Source: Pseudomonadota bacterium
GTDB taxonomy: Bacteria; Pseudomonadota; Gammaproteobacteria; Burkholderiales; Ferrovaceae
DNA: 34,989 nucleotides
Assembly (NCBI GenBank): GCA_028873535.1
Contig: JAGWIJ010000023.1
Span: forward strand, 1-34,989
Reading direction: 5' to 3'
Within the stretch, counting starts at the first letter, position 1; every line of letters starts with the position of its first letter. A model generated the notes under the pieces. It was not told the DNA's origin. It saw only the letters and a list, made by a program, of their open reading frames with translations, and did no database searches. The position numbers were made by a program, and so were the translations under genes. Shown in pieces: positions 1 to 8,985 of this stretch.

Positions 1-214
1 TCTCCTCGAGGGCGACGGCCAACTGCTTGCGTTCGAAATAGGCGGCTGCCAGATCGGTGTGCGCCTTGGCCCGATAGCGCAGTTCAGCGCGCCGGGCTGC
101 TTCCTGGGCCGCCGGCGACGGCGGCGGCGGTCCGCCGGTGTGGGTCTGGTTGACGCAGCCGGACAGCAGCAGCAAGGCTGCGGCACACAGCAGCAGGCGG
201 CGGCTGACGCTCAT
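1..214 (-). CDS. pilW: Type IV pilus biogenesis/stability lipoprotein PilW (PilF family), 3' part cut by window edge
   Basis: Partial: the first 71 codons are present and the gene runs off the left edge. The start ATG overlaps the rlmN stop as ATGA (211-214), so translation is probably coupled. Residues 1-19 form a lipoprotein signal with a Leu-rich core and lipobox LSGC, making Cys20 the lipidated residue. A Pro-rich linker (GGPPPPSP) follows, then the beginning of a TPR array, [16 protein letters not shown]. This segment is typical of PilW/PilF, the outer-membrane pilotin that helps the PilQ secretin assemble. The location after rlmN is the usual betaproteobacterial order (ndk-rlmN-pilW, then ispG). 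The identification rests on the signal, the first TPR helix and synteny; the remaining TPRs cannot be seen. Confidence 0.85.
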   Translation of the reverse strand, partial: MSVSRRLLLCAAALLLLSGCVNQTHTGGPPPPSPAAQEAARRAELRYRAKAHTDLAAAYFERKQLAVALEE

Positions 215-1296
215 CGTCCGGCCTCGCGAGCCATGCGTTCGGCCCGGCGCGACTTGTCGAGCACCTGCCCGGCCAACTGTCCGCAGGCCGCATCGATGTC
301 GTCGCCACGTGTGCGCCGCACCGTGACCACGTAGCCGGCCTGCATCAGGACATCGCGGAAGGCCTGGATCGCCTCCGGTCGCGAGCGCCGGTAGTTGCTG
401 CCCGGGAAGGGATTGAAGGGAATCAGGTTGAATTTGCAAGGGGTGTCGGCTACCAGTGCGAGCAGTTCGCGGGCGTGCGCCGGGCTGTCGTTGACCCCTT
501 GCAGCATGACATATTCGAAGGTGACAAAGTCGCGCGGCGCAGCCTCGAGGTAGCGCCGGCAGGCGGCCAGAAGTTCGGCCAGTGGATACTTGCGGTTGAT
601 CGGCACAATCTGGTCGCGCAAGGCGTCGTTGGGCGCATGCAGCGATACGGCCAGCGCCACCGGATGGCGCTCGCGCAGGCGGTCGAGTGCCGGCACGATG
701 CCGGAAGTCGAGAGCGTGACGCGCCGCCGCGACAGGCCGTAGCCGAAGTCGTCGAGCATGATGTCGAGCGCGGCGTCGACATTGTCCAGGTTGGCCAGCG
801 GCTCGCCCATGCCCATCATCACCACGTTGCTGATGACGCGCTCGCCCTTGGGATCGCGCCCCAGGGCACGGTTGGCCCACCACAGCTGGCCGATGATCTC
901 GGCGGTCGTGAGGTTGCGGTTGAAGCCCTGGTGACCGGTGGAACAGAAGGTGCACGCCAGCGCGCACCCGACCTGCGAGGACACGCACAGCGTGCCGCGG
1001 TCGCCTTCCGGGATGAACACGGTTTCGATGGCATTGCCGGCACCGACCTCCAGCACCCACTTGCGGGTGCCGTCGTCGGATTCATGACTGGCCAGCAGCC
1101 GGGGCGGGGCGACCACGGCTTCGAGCGACAGCTTCTCGCGCAGGCTGCGCGCGAGATCGCTCATCTGCGTGAAGTCGTCCTGCCCGTACAGGTGTATCCA
1201 GCGCATCAGCTGCCTGGCGCGAAAGCGCTTCTCGCCCAGGCCTTCGACGTAGGTCTCGAGCTGGGCAAGATTGAGGTCGAGCAGATTGACCGCCAT
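211..1296 (-). CDS. rlmN: Dual-specificity 23S rRNA/tRNA (adenine-C2) methyltransferase RlmN
   Basis: 361 residues, normal for the family. It is a radical-SAM enzyme that methylates C2 of A2503 in 23S rRNA and A37 of some tRNAs. The [4Fe-4S] cluster motif is CxxxCxxC at C111, C115 and C118 (CALACTFC), followed by the family-typical [12 protein letters not shown]104 and C338 fit the two conserved cysteines that carry the methyl group and resolve the enzyme-RNA adduct (C118 and C355 in E. coli). The start ATG is preceded by an AGGA-containing ribosome-binding site. It lies 21 bases downstream of ndk and overlaps pilW by 4 bases, so the three genes probably form one transcript. Confidence 0.97.
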   Translation of the reverse strand: MAVNLLDLNLAQLETYVEGLGEKRFRARQLMRWIHLYGQDDFTQMSDLARSLREKLSLEAVVAPPRLLASHESDDGTRKWVLEVGAGNAIETVFIPEGDRGTLCVSSQVGCALACTFCSTGHQGFNRNLTTAEIIGQLWWANRALGRDPKGERVISNVVMMGMGEPLANLDNVDAALDIMLDDFGYGLSRRRVTLSTSGIVPALDRLRERHPVALAVSLHAPNDALRDQIVPINRKYPLAELLAACRRYLEAAPRDFVTFEYVMLQGVNDSPAHARELLALVADTPCKFNLIPFNPFPGSNYRRSRPEAIQAFRDVLMQAGYVVTVRRTRGDDIDAACGQLAGQVLDKSRRAERMAREAGR

Positions 1297-1317
1297 GGTG
1301 CCGGATCCCTGTCCTGT

Positions 1318-1743
1318 TCAGCGGCTGTAGACGTTGAGGGTGGGGAAGAAGTAGGCGATTTCAACCGCCGCCGTTTCGGCGGCATCCGAACCATGCACCG
1401 CGTTGGCATCGATGCTGTCGGCGAAATCGGCACGGATGGTGCCCGGCGCTGCCTTCTTGGGGTCGGTGGCGCCCATCAGATCGCGGTTCTTGAGGATGGC
1501 GCCCTCGCCTTCCAGCGCCTGGACCATCACCGGACCGGAAATCATGAACTCGACCAGATCCTTGAAGAAGGGACGCTCGCGGTGCACCGCGTAGAAGCCT
1601 TCGGCCTCCTGGCGCGACAGGTGGATCATGCGCGCGGCGATGATGCGCAGACCGGCGCCTTCAAAGCGGCTGTAGATCTGGCCGATGACGTTCTTGGCGA
1701 CGGCGTCGGGTTTGATGATCGAGAGGGTGCGTTCGGTAGCCAT
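1318..1743 (-). CDS. ndk: Nucleoside diphosphate kinase
   Basis: 141 residues, the standard length. It transfers the gamma phosphate from ATP to nucleoside diphosphates through a phospho-histidine. The catalytic His117 lies in the signature NAVHGSD, and the N-terminal strand [12 protein letters not shown] and the Lys (K11) phosphate contact are present. The start has a good ribosome-binding site (GCGGAGC, about 6 bases upstream). It is the first gene of the ndk-rlmN-pilW run. The stop of tilS lies 60 bases upstream on the same strand, and a possible -10 box sits in that gap, so ndk may be transcribed both from its own promoter and by read-through. Confidence 0.98.
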   Translation of the reverse strand: MATERTLSIIKPDAVAKNVIGQIYSRFEGAGLRIIAARMIHLSRQEAEGFYAVHRERPFFKDLVEFMISGPVMVQALEGEGAILKNRDLMGATDPKKAAPGTIRADFADSIDANAVHGSDAAETAAVEIAYFFPTLNVYSR

Positions 1744-1780
1744 GGCTGCTCCGCTAAGGTAATGATTGACAAAGCCAAAA

Positions 1781-1786
1781 ATGATA
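1781..1786 (-). promoter_or_regulatory. Possible -10 element of the ndk promoter
   Basis: TATCAT on the minus strand inside the AT-richer 60-base gap between tilS and ndk. It would start RNA about 30 bases before the ndk ATG. The -35 region is poor and overlaps the tilS stop codon, so this is a tentative call. Confidence 0.35.
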
Positions 1787-1803
1787 CCACGACGGCCGCT
1801 TGC

Positions 1804-3252
1804 TTACCACGCTTGATGATGGGCCTGCGACACGGCAGCGTCCTGCCACAGGATGCGCCAGCCTGCGGCGCCCGGCGCGGCCTGGAATTCGGCTGCCACG
1901 CCCAGCCCCGCGACCGCCGCCAGCCGGCCGCCAGCGCGCAGTGCCGGCATGCGCAGGCGCCGCCACGGCGGAATGCCACGCTCCTGGAACAGCTTGCGCA
2001 GTTCGCGGCCGGGACCGCCCGCGTGCAGGTGCAGATGCTCGCTGCCGCGGCAGGGCGTCATCAGCAGGGGCCCGCAACCGGCGCGCAGGACGGACGGCGA
2101 CTCCACACCGGGTCCGGCGCCGGCTGTGCCGCAGGCCGACAGGGCGCCTGAAAGCTCGCCGGCGTGCGCAATGTGCAAAGCAGGACCGTCGGGCGACCAG
2201 AGCCGTTCGCCGCCAAGGTCCGGGGACGGCAGCTGCGGCTCGAGCCACAGGCGTCCGCCCCAGCGGCGCAGCACCACGCCCGCCCACGCCAGTTCGGGCA
2301 GGCGGTCGTGGCCGGCGCCGAGCTGGCGCCACCACTCCAGCAGGCGCGCCGCTGGCGGCGCACCCAAGCCACGCTGCGCCAGCAGCAGACGCAACAGATT
2401 GCGCGCACGCGGTCCCGACAGCGCACACCAGGCCGTGCAACTGCCCGGCAGCAGGCAGGGATCGGCGTCCGGCCGTGCCGGCCCCAGGGCGGCCAGATCC
2501 TGCAGCGCCAGTTCTTCGAGCAGCTGCTGCGATTCGGCGGCCCACTGGGCGCTGCGCGCCAGCGCCGCGCGCCAGCCGGGAAAACGGCGGCCGAGTGCCG
2601 GTCCTATTGTCTGGCGCAGGAAGTTGCGATCGAGGCGCAGATCCTGGTTGGAGGGGTCTTCGATCCAGGCCAGTCCCTGGGTCTGCGCCCACTGCAGCAG
2701 CGCGCTGCGTTCGATCCCCAGCCAGGGACGCAGCGGTGCCTGACCCAGCGGGTGACCGGGACGCACCGCATCGGCGCCCATGGCCGCGAGACCGGCCGGG
2801 CCGGCGCCGCGCAGCAGCGCGAGCAGCACGGTCTCGGCCTGATCGTCACGCTGGTGTGCGAACAGCAGCCGGTCGCAGTCGATGCCGGCCAGCGCGGCGT
2901 AGCGCGCCGTGCGCGCCGCCGCCTCGATACCGGCGCCGCCAGCCACACGGACCTCGAGCACGGTCAGGGGCACGTCACGACTGGCCGTCTGGCGGCGGCA
3001 ATGGTCCGCCCAGCTGGCCGAATCCGGGTGCAGGCGGTGATCGACATGGACAGCGGCCAGATCGAAGCCCAGGGCAGGCCGCAGCAGGCACAGGGCATGC
3101 AGCAGCGCGGTCGAATCGAGACCGCCGCTGTAAGCCACGCACAGCCGGCTGCCGGCGCCCAGTCCGGCGTCCAGCAGCGCATGTGCAAGTGCGCTGACGG
3201 GATCGCCGCCGGCCGGCCGTTCAGGCGACCGAGATTTCCTTGTAGCGTCCAT
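1804..3252 (-). CDS. tilS: tRNA(Ile)-lysidine synthetase TilS
   Basis: 482 residues. It uses ATP to attach lysine to C34 of the CAU-anticodon tRNA-Ile so that the tRNA reads AUA. The N-type ATP pyrophosphatase P-loop SGGLDS is at residues 42-47. Other family segments are VHVDHRLH, the [19 protein letters not shown] block and [16 protein letters not shown]. The C-terminal half matches the TilS substrate-binding region, including [14 protein letters not shown]. The ATG at 3252 is the only ATG before the domain and overlaps the end of accA by 32 bases, so coupled translation is likely; the first ~20 residues are not conserved. The accA-tilS order is common in betaproteobacteria. Termination is by TAA, 60 bases before ndk. 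Confidence 0.94.
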   Translation of the reverse strand: MDATRKSRSPERPAGGDPVSALAHALLDAGLGAGSRLCVAYSGGLDSTALLHALCLLRPALGFDLAAVHVDHRLHPDSASWADHCRRQTASRDVPLTVLEVRVAGGAGIEAAARTARYAALAGIDCDRLLFAHQRDDQAETVLLALLRGAGPAGLAAMGADAVRPGHPLGQAPLRPWLGIERSALLQWAQTQGLAWIEDPSNQDLRLDRNFLRQTIGPALGRRFPGWRAALARSAQWAAESQQLLEELALQDLAALGPARPDADPCLLPGSCTAWCALSGPRARNLLRLLLAQRGLGAPPAARLLEWWRQLGAGHDRLPELAWAGVVLRRWGGRLWLEPQLPSPDLGGERLWSPDGPALHIAHAGELSGALSACGTAGAGPGVESPSVLRAGCGPLLMTPCRGSEHLHLHAGGPGRELRKLFQERGIPPWRRLRMPALRAGGRLAAVAGLGVAAEFQAAPGAAGWRILWQDAAVSQAHHQAW

Positions 3253-4189
3253 ACCCCATCAGCCGGTCGTGGCGACGCTTGACCAGATCATCCGGGGACA
3301 GGCCGTCGAGCAGCGTGAACTGCTCATGGATCGCCTTGCGCAGCGACTGCATGACCGCGCCCGGATCGCGATGGGCACCGCCCAGCGGCTCCGGCACGAT
3401 GGCGTCGATCAGGCCCAGGCTTTTCAGCCGGTTGGCCGTGATGCCCAGGCTTTCGGCAGCGTCCGAGGTGCGCTCCGGGGTCTTCCAGAGGATGGCGGCG
3501 CAGCCCTCGGGGGAGATCACCGAGTAGATGGAATACTGCAGCATCAGCGTGGCGTCGCCCACCGCCACCGCCAGCGCACCGCCGGATCCGCCCTCGCCGA
3601 CGATGGTGCAGATGATGGGCACCCTGAGGCCAGACATCTCGAACAGGTTGCGACCGATGGCCTCGGACTGGCTGCGCTCCTCGGCACCGATGCCGGGATA
3701 CGCGCCCGGCGTATCGATGAAGGTCAGGATGGGCAGCCGGAAACGCTCGGCCAGACGCATCAGGCGCAGTGCCTTGCGGTAGCCTTCCGGGCGTGGCTGG
3801 CCGAAATTGCGGTAGATGCGCTCCTTGGTGTCGCGGCCCTTCTGGTGGCCGATCACGAGCACCGAACGCCCCTCGAAGCGCGCCAGGCCGCCCACGATCG
3901 CCGGGTCGTCCGCAAAAGAACGGTCACCGTGGAGTTCGACGAAATCGCTCAGCATGCCTTCGAAATAATCGAGCGCATACGGCCGCTGCGGATGGCGCGC
4001 GACCTGGGCGACCTGCCAGGCATTGAGCTTGGCGTAGATGTCCTTGGCGAGGGTCTGGCTCTTTTTCTGCAGGCGGGCGATCTCCTGCGAGATGTCCACC
4101 GCCGAATCTTCCTGCACAAAGCGCAGTTCTTCGATCTTGGCCTCGAGCTCGCCGATCGGCTGCTCGAATTCTAGAAATTGGGTCTTCAC
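3221..4189 (-). CDS. accA: Acetyl-CoA carboxylase carboxyltransferase subunit alpha
   Basis: Starts at GTG and encodes 322 residues (E. coli AccA has 319). With AccD it forms the carboxyltransferase that moves CO2 from carboxybiotin to acetyl-CoA, the first step of fatty acid synthesis. The N-terminus [18 protein letters not shown] is characteristic, and the crotonase-type core has [32 protein letters not shown] and [11 protein letters not shown]. The frame stays open to an ATG at 4261, but that stretch contains a consensus TATAAT box and carries no conserved protein, so I place the start at the GTG. It overlaps tilS by 32 bases. Confidence 0.97.
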   Translation of the reverse strand: MKTQFLEFEQPIGELEAKIEELRFVQEDSAVDISQEIARLQKKSQTLAKDIYAKLNAWQVAQVARHPQRPYALDYFEGMLSDFVELHGDRSFADDPAIVGGLARFEGRSVLVIGHQKGRDTKERIYRNFGQPRPEGYRKALRLMRLAERFRLPILTFIDTPGAYPGIGAEERSQSEAIGRNLFEMSGLRVPIICTIVGEGGSGGALAVAVGDATLMLQYSIYSVISPEGCAAILWKTPERTSDAAESLGITANRLKSLGLIDAIVPEPLGGAHRDPGAVMQSLRKAIHEQFTLLDGLSPDDLVKRRHDRLMGYGRYKEISVA

Positions 4190-4234
4190 TGATGGGATGT
4201 CCCGGACACCGCGGAGGGGAGTAAACAGCGCGCC

Positions 4235-4240
4235 ATTATA
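4235..4240 (-). promoter_or_regulatory. Consensus -10 box of the accA-tilS promoter
   Basis: TATAAT on the minus strand, a perfect sigma-70 -10 match in an otherwise GC-rich gap. It predicts transcription starting near 4228, about 40 bases before the GTG of accA. The -35 region has no clear TTGACA match. Confidence 0.6.
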
Positions 4241-4354
4241 CCCCCGGCTGCGCATCACCACGGTACGCGCGTGAACCTTTTGGTGATTTCGCTGTCCAGG
4301 ACAATTGCCTGCCTTGGCAGCAGGCCATCAAAACCAACACTGGAGACTCCCGCC

Positions 4355-4876
4355 ATGCTGCGCAACACCCTCACTGCCGCCTTCCTGGCAGCCCCCGTCC
4401 TGGCGCTGGCCGCCGCCCCTGGCCCACTGACCGTCACCGAGTCCGTCGACATCAAGGCCAGTCCCGCAGCCGTGTGGTCCGCACTCAAGGACTTTGACAG
4501 TCTGGACAAGTGGCACCCGGGCTTTGCCAAGGACGAACTGGTCAAGGGCAAGAACAACCAGCCTGGCGCGGTTCGCAAGCTGACCATCAAGGACGGCCCG
4601 AGCTTCACCGAGGAGCTGCTGAAATTCAACGAACACGCGCACAGCTTCAGCTATCGCATCATCGAATCGCCGCTGCCGATCACGGGCTACAAGTCGACCG
4701 TCACGGTCAAGGCCGGCAAGGACGGCATGACCACCGTGACCTGGGTGGGCCATTTCAAGCGCAAGAATCCGGCGGACAAGCCGCCCGAAGCCGAAAGTGA
4801 TGCCGGCGCCACGCAGCTGATCACCGGCGTCTACCAGGGCGGCCTGAACAACCTCAAGAAGAAGCTCGAGGGCTGA
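4355..4876 (+). CDS. Secreted SRPBCC-fold (polyketide cyclase/dehydrase-like) protein
   Basis: 173 residues from the ATG at 4355, which has a GGAGA ribosome-binding site. Residues 1 to about 20 form a Sec signal (short basic start, then Ala/Leu-rich, ending ALAAA). The mature part begins with a TVTESVDIKASPAAVWSAL strand-helix, the hallmark start of SRPBCC/START-like proteins. It continues with the helix DFDSLDKWHPG, strand FSYRIIESPLPITGYKSTVTV and a long C-terminal helix ending NLKKKLEG. Proteins of this fold bind hydrophobic ligands in a deep cavity. An exported copy suggests a periplasmic ligand-binding role, which is inference. It is a single gene between divergent accA and convergent DUF4337, so it is probably transcribed alone. 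Confidence 0.85.
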   Translation: MLRNTLTAAFLAAPVLALAAAPGPLTVTESVDIKASPAAVWSALKDFDSLDKWHPGFAKDELVKGKNNQPGAVRKLTIKDGPSFTEELLKFNEHAHSFSYRIIESPLPITGYKSTVTVKAGKDGMTTVTWVGHFKRKNPADKPPEAESDAGATQLITGVYQGGLNNLKKKLEG

Positions 4877-4927
4877 GTCCGGCTTCGCCTGCCTGCCGCT
4901 GCCCTGCAGAGGGTGGCGGCCCTGCCT

Positions 4928-5497
4928 TCAGCCCGCGTAGGCGTAGCCGATCAGGCCCAGTGCCGCCGCGGCGCCACTCAAGGCGGCCACCAGCAGCCAG
5001 CGCTGACGCGTCAGCACCGTGACCGAGGCCAGCGCGATCGAGATCTGGATGATGCTCATGGCCAGCTCGAGTCGGGTATGCGGTTGCAGCGCGCGCTGGC
5101 TTTCCGCCTCGGCTTCGACCGACTTGCGGTCGAATTCCTCGGCCTTGGACTTGATGTCCTTCTTCTCGCCCTCGTAGCGATCGGCCTCCTTCTGGAAGCC
5201 GGCGCGCTTGTCTTCCGGGGCCAGTTGCGCTGCCATCGACATGATGTGCTGCTTGGTGCTTTTGGCCTGGTAGAAGGACCATTGGTCCGAAGCATGCGCC
5301 TTGTACAGCACGGCGTCGTTCTTGAAGATCAGAGCCTCTTTCTGGGCCTCGCCGCCCAGGAAGCCGACCATTGCACCCATGGCCGCGAGCACGGCCGTGA
5401 ACACGGCAATCTGCCGCGCCAGCCCGTCACCATGCTCCGCCGCGTGTTCCAGCGCATGGTCATGCGCTGCGTGAACGTGGACCCCGTGTTCCGACAT
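4928..5497 (-). CDS. DUF4337 family membrane protein
   Basis: 189 residues. The N-terminus is His-rich (7 His in the first 22 residues, with HVHAAHDH). A first membrane segment at about 28-46 (QIAVFTAVLAAMGAMVGFL) is followed by GGEAQKEALIFKNDAVLYKA and QWSFYQAKSTKQH, which are typical of DUF4337. A long charged helical region (roughly 95-140, many Lys/Glu) probably forms a coiled coil. Two membrane segments lie near the C-terminus (SIIQISIALASVTVL and LLVAALSGAAAALGLIGYAY). The function of the family is unknown. The start ATG is 11 bases after the aroG stop on the same strand, so the two are probably co-transcribed. Choosing the ATG at 5497 removes a long shadow frame inside aroG. Confidence 0.85.
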   Translation of the reverse strand: MSEHGVHVHAAHDHALEHAAEHGDGLARQIAVFTAVLAAMGAMVGFLGGEAQKEALIFKNDAVLYKAHASDQWSFYQAKSTKQHIMSMAAQLAPEDKRAGFQKEADRYEGEKKDIKSKAEEFDRKSVEAEAESQRALQPHTRLELAMSIIQISIALASVTVLTRQRWLLVAALSGAAAALGLIGYAYAG

Positions 5498-5508
5498 GGT
5501 GCAGTTCC

Positions 5509-6588
5509 TCAGTCCGGCTGGTTGTGGACGCGGCGGCGGGCACGCACCGCCAGGGCGAGTTCCTCGAGCGCGCTTTCGGTCTGTTCCCAGCTGATGCAGC
5601 CGTCGGTGATGCTCTGCCCGTAGGTGAGCGTGCAGCCCGGCACCAGGTCCTGACGACCGGCCACCAGATGGCTTTCGATCATCACGCCCGAAATGCGCAG
5701 GTCGCCCGCGGAAATCTGCGCCGCGACGTCCGCATTCACCAGCAGTTGCTTCTGTGGATCCTTGAGGCTGTTGGCGTGGCTGAAATCGATCATGATGCGC
5801 GGCTCGAGCCCTGCCGCAGCGAGCTCGCGCGCGGCCTGGTCGACGCTGGCCGCATCGTAATTGGGCTGCTTGCCGCCACGCAGGATCACGTGGCAGTCCT
5901 CGTTGCCCTGGGTGGCGACAATGGCCGAATGTCCGCCCTTGGTGACCGACAGGAAATGGTGCGGCTGGCGGCTGGCGCGCAGCGCGTCGACCGCGATCTT
6001 GAGGTTGCCGTCGGTGCCGTTCTTGAAGCCGACCGGGCACGACAGTCCGGACGCCAGTTCGCGGTGCACCTGGCTTTCGGTGGTGCGCGCGCCGATCGCG
6101 CCCCAGCTGATCAGGTCGGCCACGTACTGCGGCGTGATCAGGTCGAGGAATTCAGTGGCCGCAGGCACGCCGAGCTCGTTGAGGTCGATCAGCAGGTGGC
6201 GCGCGATGCGCAGGCCTTCGTTGATACGGAAGCTGCCGTCGAGCATGGGATCGTTGATCAGGCCTTTCCAGCCCACCGTGGTGCGCGGCTTTTCGAAGTA
6301 GACGCGCATCACCACGACGAGGTCGTCGACCAGGGCTTCGCGCACGCGCTTCAGCCGGCCGGCATACTCGAGCGCGGCATCGACATCGTGGATCGAGCAA
6401 GGGCCGACCACCACCAGCAGGCGATCGTCGCTGCCGTGCAGGATGCGGTGGATGTCGCGGCGCGTTTCGTAGGTGAGCTCGACGGCGCGGTCGGACGCCG
6501 GCAACTCGCGGAACAGGTGGGACGGGGGCACCAGTTCCTTGATTTCCTTGATGCGGACGTCGTCGGTCTTGTGAAGAAGCGATTCCAT
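5509..6588 (-). CDS. aroG: 3-deoxy-7-phosphoheptulonate (DAHP) synthase, class I
   Basis: 359 residues; E. coli AroF/G/H are 348-356. It condenses phosphoenolpyruvate with erythrose-4-phosphate, the first committed step to aromatic amino acids. The metal-ligand cysteine is in VVGPCSIHD (C64), and the PEP-binding RVYFEKPRTTVGWKGL is at about 94-109. Other family blocks are ATEFLDLITPQY, IGARTTESQVHRELASGLS, VGFKNGTDG, IMIDFSHANS and the C-terminal SITDGCISWEQT. The N-terminal extension before the barrel resembles that of feedback-regulated enzymes; which amino acid inhibits it cannot be told. A promoter with an extended -10 lies upstream, and DUF4337 follows 11 bases downstream. Confidence 0.96.
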   Translation of the reverse strand: MESLLHKTDDVRIKEIKELVPPSHLFRELPASDRAVELTYETRRDIHRILHGSDDRLLVVVGPCSIHDVDAALEYAGRLKRVREALVDDLVVVMRVYFEKPRTTVGWKGLINDPMLDGSFRINEGLRIARHLLIDLNELGVPAATEFLDLITPQYVADLISWGAIGARTTESQVHRELASGLSCPVGFKNGTDGNLKIAVDALRASRQPHHFLSVTKGGHSAIVATQGNEDCHVILRGGKQPNYDAASVDQAARELAAAGLEPRIMIDFSHANSLKDPQKQLLVNADVAAQISAGDLRISGVMIESHLVAGRQDLVPGCTLTYGQSITDGCISWEQTESALEELALAVRARRRVHNQPD

Positions 6589-6638
6589 GGTGTGCGTTTT
6601 CCCGGGCGCCCGATGCGGCGCCGTATGGCAGACCTGCC

Positions 6639-6647
6639 AGTATATCA
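6639..6647 (-). promoter_or_regulatory. Extended -10 promoter element for aroG
   Basis: TGATATACT on the minus strand (TGn followed by TATACT), about 50 bases before the aroG ATG and just past the tldD stop. An extended -10 can work without a good -35, and no clear -35 is seen. Confidence 0.5.
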
Positions 6648-6652
6648 AACGT

Positions 6653-8113
6653 TCAGGCGGTGCCGCCCACCGTGAGGCCGTCGATGCGCAGGGTGGGCTG
6701 GCCGACACCCACCGGTACGCTCTGCCCTTCCTTGCCGCACACGCCGACGCCGGCATCGAGCGCCAGATCGTTGCCGATCATCGACACGCGCGTGAGCGCG
6801 TCGGGTCCGTTGCCGATCAGCGTGGCGCCCTTGACCGGCCGCGTCAGCCGCCCGTCCTCGATCAGCCACGCCTCGGACATCGAGAACACGAACTTGCCGC
6901 TGGTGATGTCGACCTGACCACCGCCGAAATTGCTGGCGTACAGACCCTGCCGCACCGAGGCAATGATTTCGCCGGGCGGATGACTGCCCGCCAGCATGTA
7001 GGTATTGGTCATGCGCGGCATCGGGATGTGGGCGAAGGATTCGCGCCTGCCGTTGCCGGTCAGTGGCATCTTCATCAGCCGGGCATTCAGGCTGTCCTGG
7101 ATATAGCCGCGCAGGATGCCGTCCTCGATCAGCACGGTGCGATGGGTGGGATTGCCTTCGTCGTCGATATTGAGCGAACCACGCCGCCCGGACAGGGTGC
7201 CGTCGTCGAGCACGGTCACGCCGGGCGCAGCGACTCGTTCGCCGATGCGGCCGGCGAAGGCCGAACTGCCCTTGCGGTTGAAATCGCCTTCGAGCCCGTG
7301 ACCGATGGCTTCGTGCAGCAGAATGCCCGGCCAGCCGGGGCCCAGGACCACGGTCATGCTGCCGGCAGGCGCCGCATCGGCGTCGAGATTGGTCAGCGCC
7401 TGGCTGACCGCCTGGCGCGCGTATTCCTGCAGCAGCTCATCGGTGAACCAGCCGTAGTCGCCGCGGCCACCGCCGCCGGCGCTGCCCTGTTCGCGCCGGC
7501 CCTGATGCTCGACGATCACCTGCAGCGACACCCTGACCAGCGGACGCACGTCGGCCGCCATCACGCCGTCGCTGCGGGCCACCAGCACGACTTCGAATTC
7601 ACCCGCCAGGCTGGCCAGCACCTGCGTGATGCGCGGATCGAGCGCGCGCGCGAAGCGTTCCAGGCGCTCGAGCAGGCGGATCTTGTCGGCATCGGGCAGG
7701 CTGGCAAGCGGATCACTGCTGGCGTACAGACTGGCCGACGGGTTCAGCCGAGCCAGTGCGGCGCTGCCCTGGCCACCCTGGCGTCCGATGGCGCGCGTGG
7801 CCTGGGCCGCCTTCTCGAGCGACGCGAGGCTGATGTCGTCCGAATAGGCGAAGGCGGTGCGCTCGCCGCTCACGGCACGCACGCCCACACCTTGCTCGAT
7901 GTGGAAGGCACCCGACTTGACCTGGCCTTCCTCGAGGCTCCAGCCCTCAGAGCGGCTGTACTGGAAGTAGAGGTCGGCATAGTCGACGTCGCGTGCCAGG
8001 ATCTGGCCCAGCACCTGATCCAGCTGGCGCAAGTCCAGCCCGAAAGGATCGAGCAGCTGGGTCTGGGCCGTGCGGAACAGCGGCGTCGGCTGGAACAGTG
8101 CGGTAGCGGTCAT
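6653..8113 (-). CDS. tldD: Metalloprotease TldD
   Basis: 486 residues (E. coli TldD 481). TldD with TldE (PmbA) forms a zinc protease that degrades unfolded peptides and matures microcin B17 and some RiPPs. The HExxxH zinc motif is H267-E268-x3-H272 in [20 protein letters not shown]. Other family segments are [17 protein letters not shown] near residue 46, [16 protein letters not shown] at about 75 and [12 protein letters not shown]. The gene ends the yhdP-nitrilase-tldD run, which matches the conserved yhdP/tldD neighbourhood of many proteobacteria. The gap to the nitrilase is 41 bases. The frame is open for another 200 codons upstream, but that lies antisense-like inside the nitrilase gene, so the ATG at 8113 is used. 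No tldE is in the window. Confidence 0.96.
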   Translation of the reverse strand: MTATALFQPTPLFRTAQTQLLDPFGLDLRQLDQVLGQILARDVDYADLYFQYSRSEGWSLEEGQVKSGAFHIEQGVGVRAVSGERTAFAYSDDISLASLEKAAQATRAIGRQGGQGSAALARLNPSASLYASSDPLASLPDADKIRLLERLERFARALDPRITQVLASLAGEFEVVLVARSDGVMAADVRPLVRVSLQVIVEHQGRREQGSAGGGGRGDYGWFTDELLQEYARQAVSQALTNLDADAAPAGSMTVVLGPGWPGILLHEAIGHGLEGDFNRKGSSAFAGRIGERVAAPGVTVLDDGTLSGRRGSLNIDDEGNPTHRTVLIEDGILRGYIQDSLNARLMKMPLTGNGRRESFAHIPMPRMTNTYMLAGSHPPGEIIASVRQGLYASNFGGGQVDITSGKFVFSMSEAWLIEDGRLTRPVKGATLIGNGPDALTRVSMIGNDLALDAGVGVCGKEGQSVPVGVGQPTLRIDGLTVGGTA

Positions 8114-8154
8114 GGCGTGGAATCCGGTGGCATGCGGTGAAGGTTGACGACGGT

Positions 8155-8985
8155 TCAGGCCTGCACGGCCAGTGTGCGATGTTCGAGCGCCGGCAGGCTG
8201 GCGCGCCATGCCGACAGACGCTGCGGGTCGACTTCGGCGATCACGCAGCCAGGGCCCTTGGGCTGGCAGGCCAGCACCTCGCCCCAGGGGTCGACGATCA
8301 TGGTGGAACCGAAGGTCTCGCGCCCCGAGGCATGCCGGCCGCCCTGCCCTGGTGCAATGACATAGGCCAGGTTTTCGACCGCGCGCGCACGCACCAGCAA
8401 TTCCCAGTGCGCGCGCCCGGTGGTGTCGGTGAAAGCCGCCGGCGCGAAGATCAGTTCCGGCGCACCCATCGCCCGGTACAGTTCGGGAAAACGCAGGTCG
8501 TAGCACACCGACAGCCCCCAGCGGCCGTAAGGCGTATCGATGGCGACCACCTGGCTGCCCGGCTCGATGGTGCGCGATTCCTCGTACTGGTCCTGGCCGC
8601 GGTGGAAGCCGAACAGGTGGATCTTGTCGTAGCGCGCACGGCGCTGGCCGGCGGGATCGAACACCAGCGTGGTGTTGCGCACCCTGGCAGGATCGGCACA
8701 GGCCAGCGGCAGCGTGCCGCCGACGATCCACAGGCCGTGGCGCTGCGCGGCATCCGCCAGGAACGCCTGGATCGGACCGTCGCCTTCGGCTTCGCGCACT
8801 GCCACCTTGTCGGCGTCGGCGCGTCCCATGATGGGAAAATACTCGGGCAGCGCTGCCAGCACTGCGCCCGCGGCGGCGGCCTGCGCAAGCAGCGCGTCGG
8901 CGGCGGCCAGGTTGTCGGCTACCACACTGCCGGACACCATCTGCAAGGCAGCCACCTTGAAGGCTGCAGACTGTTCGAAGCTCAC
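8155..8985 (-). CDS. Carbon-nitrogen hydrolase (nitrilase superfamily, Nit-type amidase)
   Basis: 276 residues from a GTG that overlaps the yhdP stop as GTGA. The nitrilase catalytic triad is intact: Glu48 (LPEYFP), Lys121 (YDKIHLF) and Cys161 ([12 protein letters not shown]). The segment DPWGEVLA near the C-terminus is also typical. Close relatives are Nit1/Nit2-like enzymes that hydrolyse deaminated glutathione or omega-amides, but the substrate cannot be assigned from sequence. Its steady place between yhdP and tldD in betaproteobacteria suggests co-expression rather than a shared pathway. Confidence 0.92.
   Translation of the reverse strand: MSFEQSAAFKVAALQMVSGSVVADNLAAADALLAQAAAAGAVLAALPEYFPIMGRADADKVAVREAEGDGPIQAFLADAAQRHGLWIVGGTLPLACADPARVRNTTLVFDPAGQRRARYDKIHLFGFHRGQDQYEESRTIEPGSQVVAIDTPYGRWGLSVCYDLRFPELYRAMGAPELIFAPAAFTDTTGRAHWELLVRARAVENLAYVIAPGQGGRHASGRETFGSTMIVDPWGEVLACQPKGPGCVIAEVDPQRLSAWRASLPALEHRTLAVQA

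Noticed and set aside
4190..4261. Longer accA start at the ATG at 4261
   Set aside because: The extra codons cross a TATAAT box and do not match AccA N-termini.
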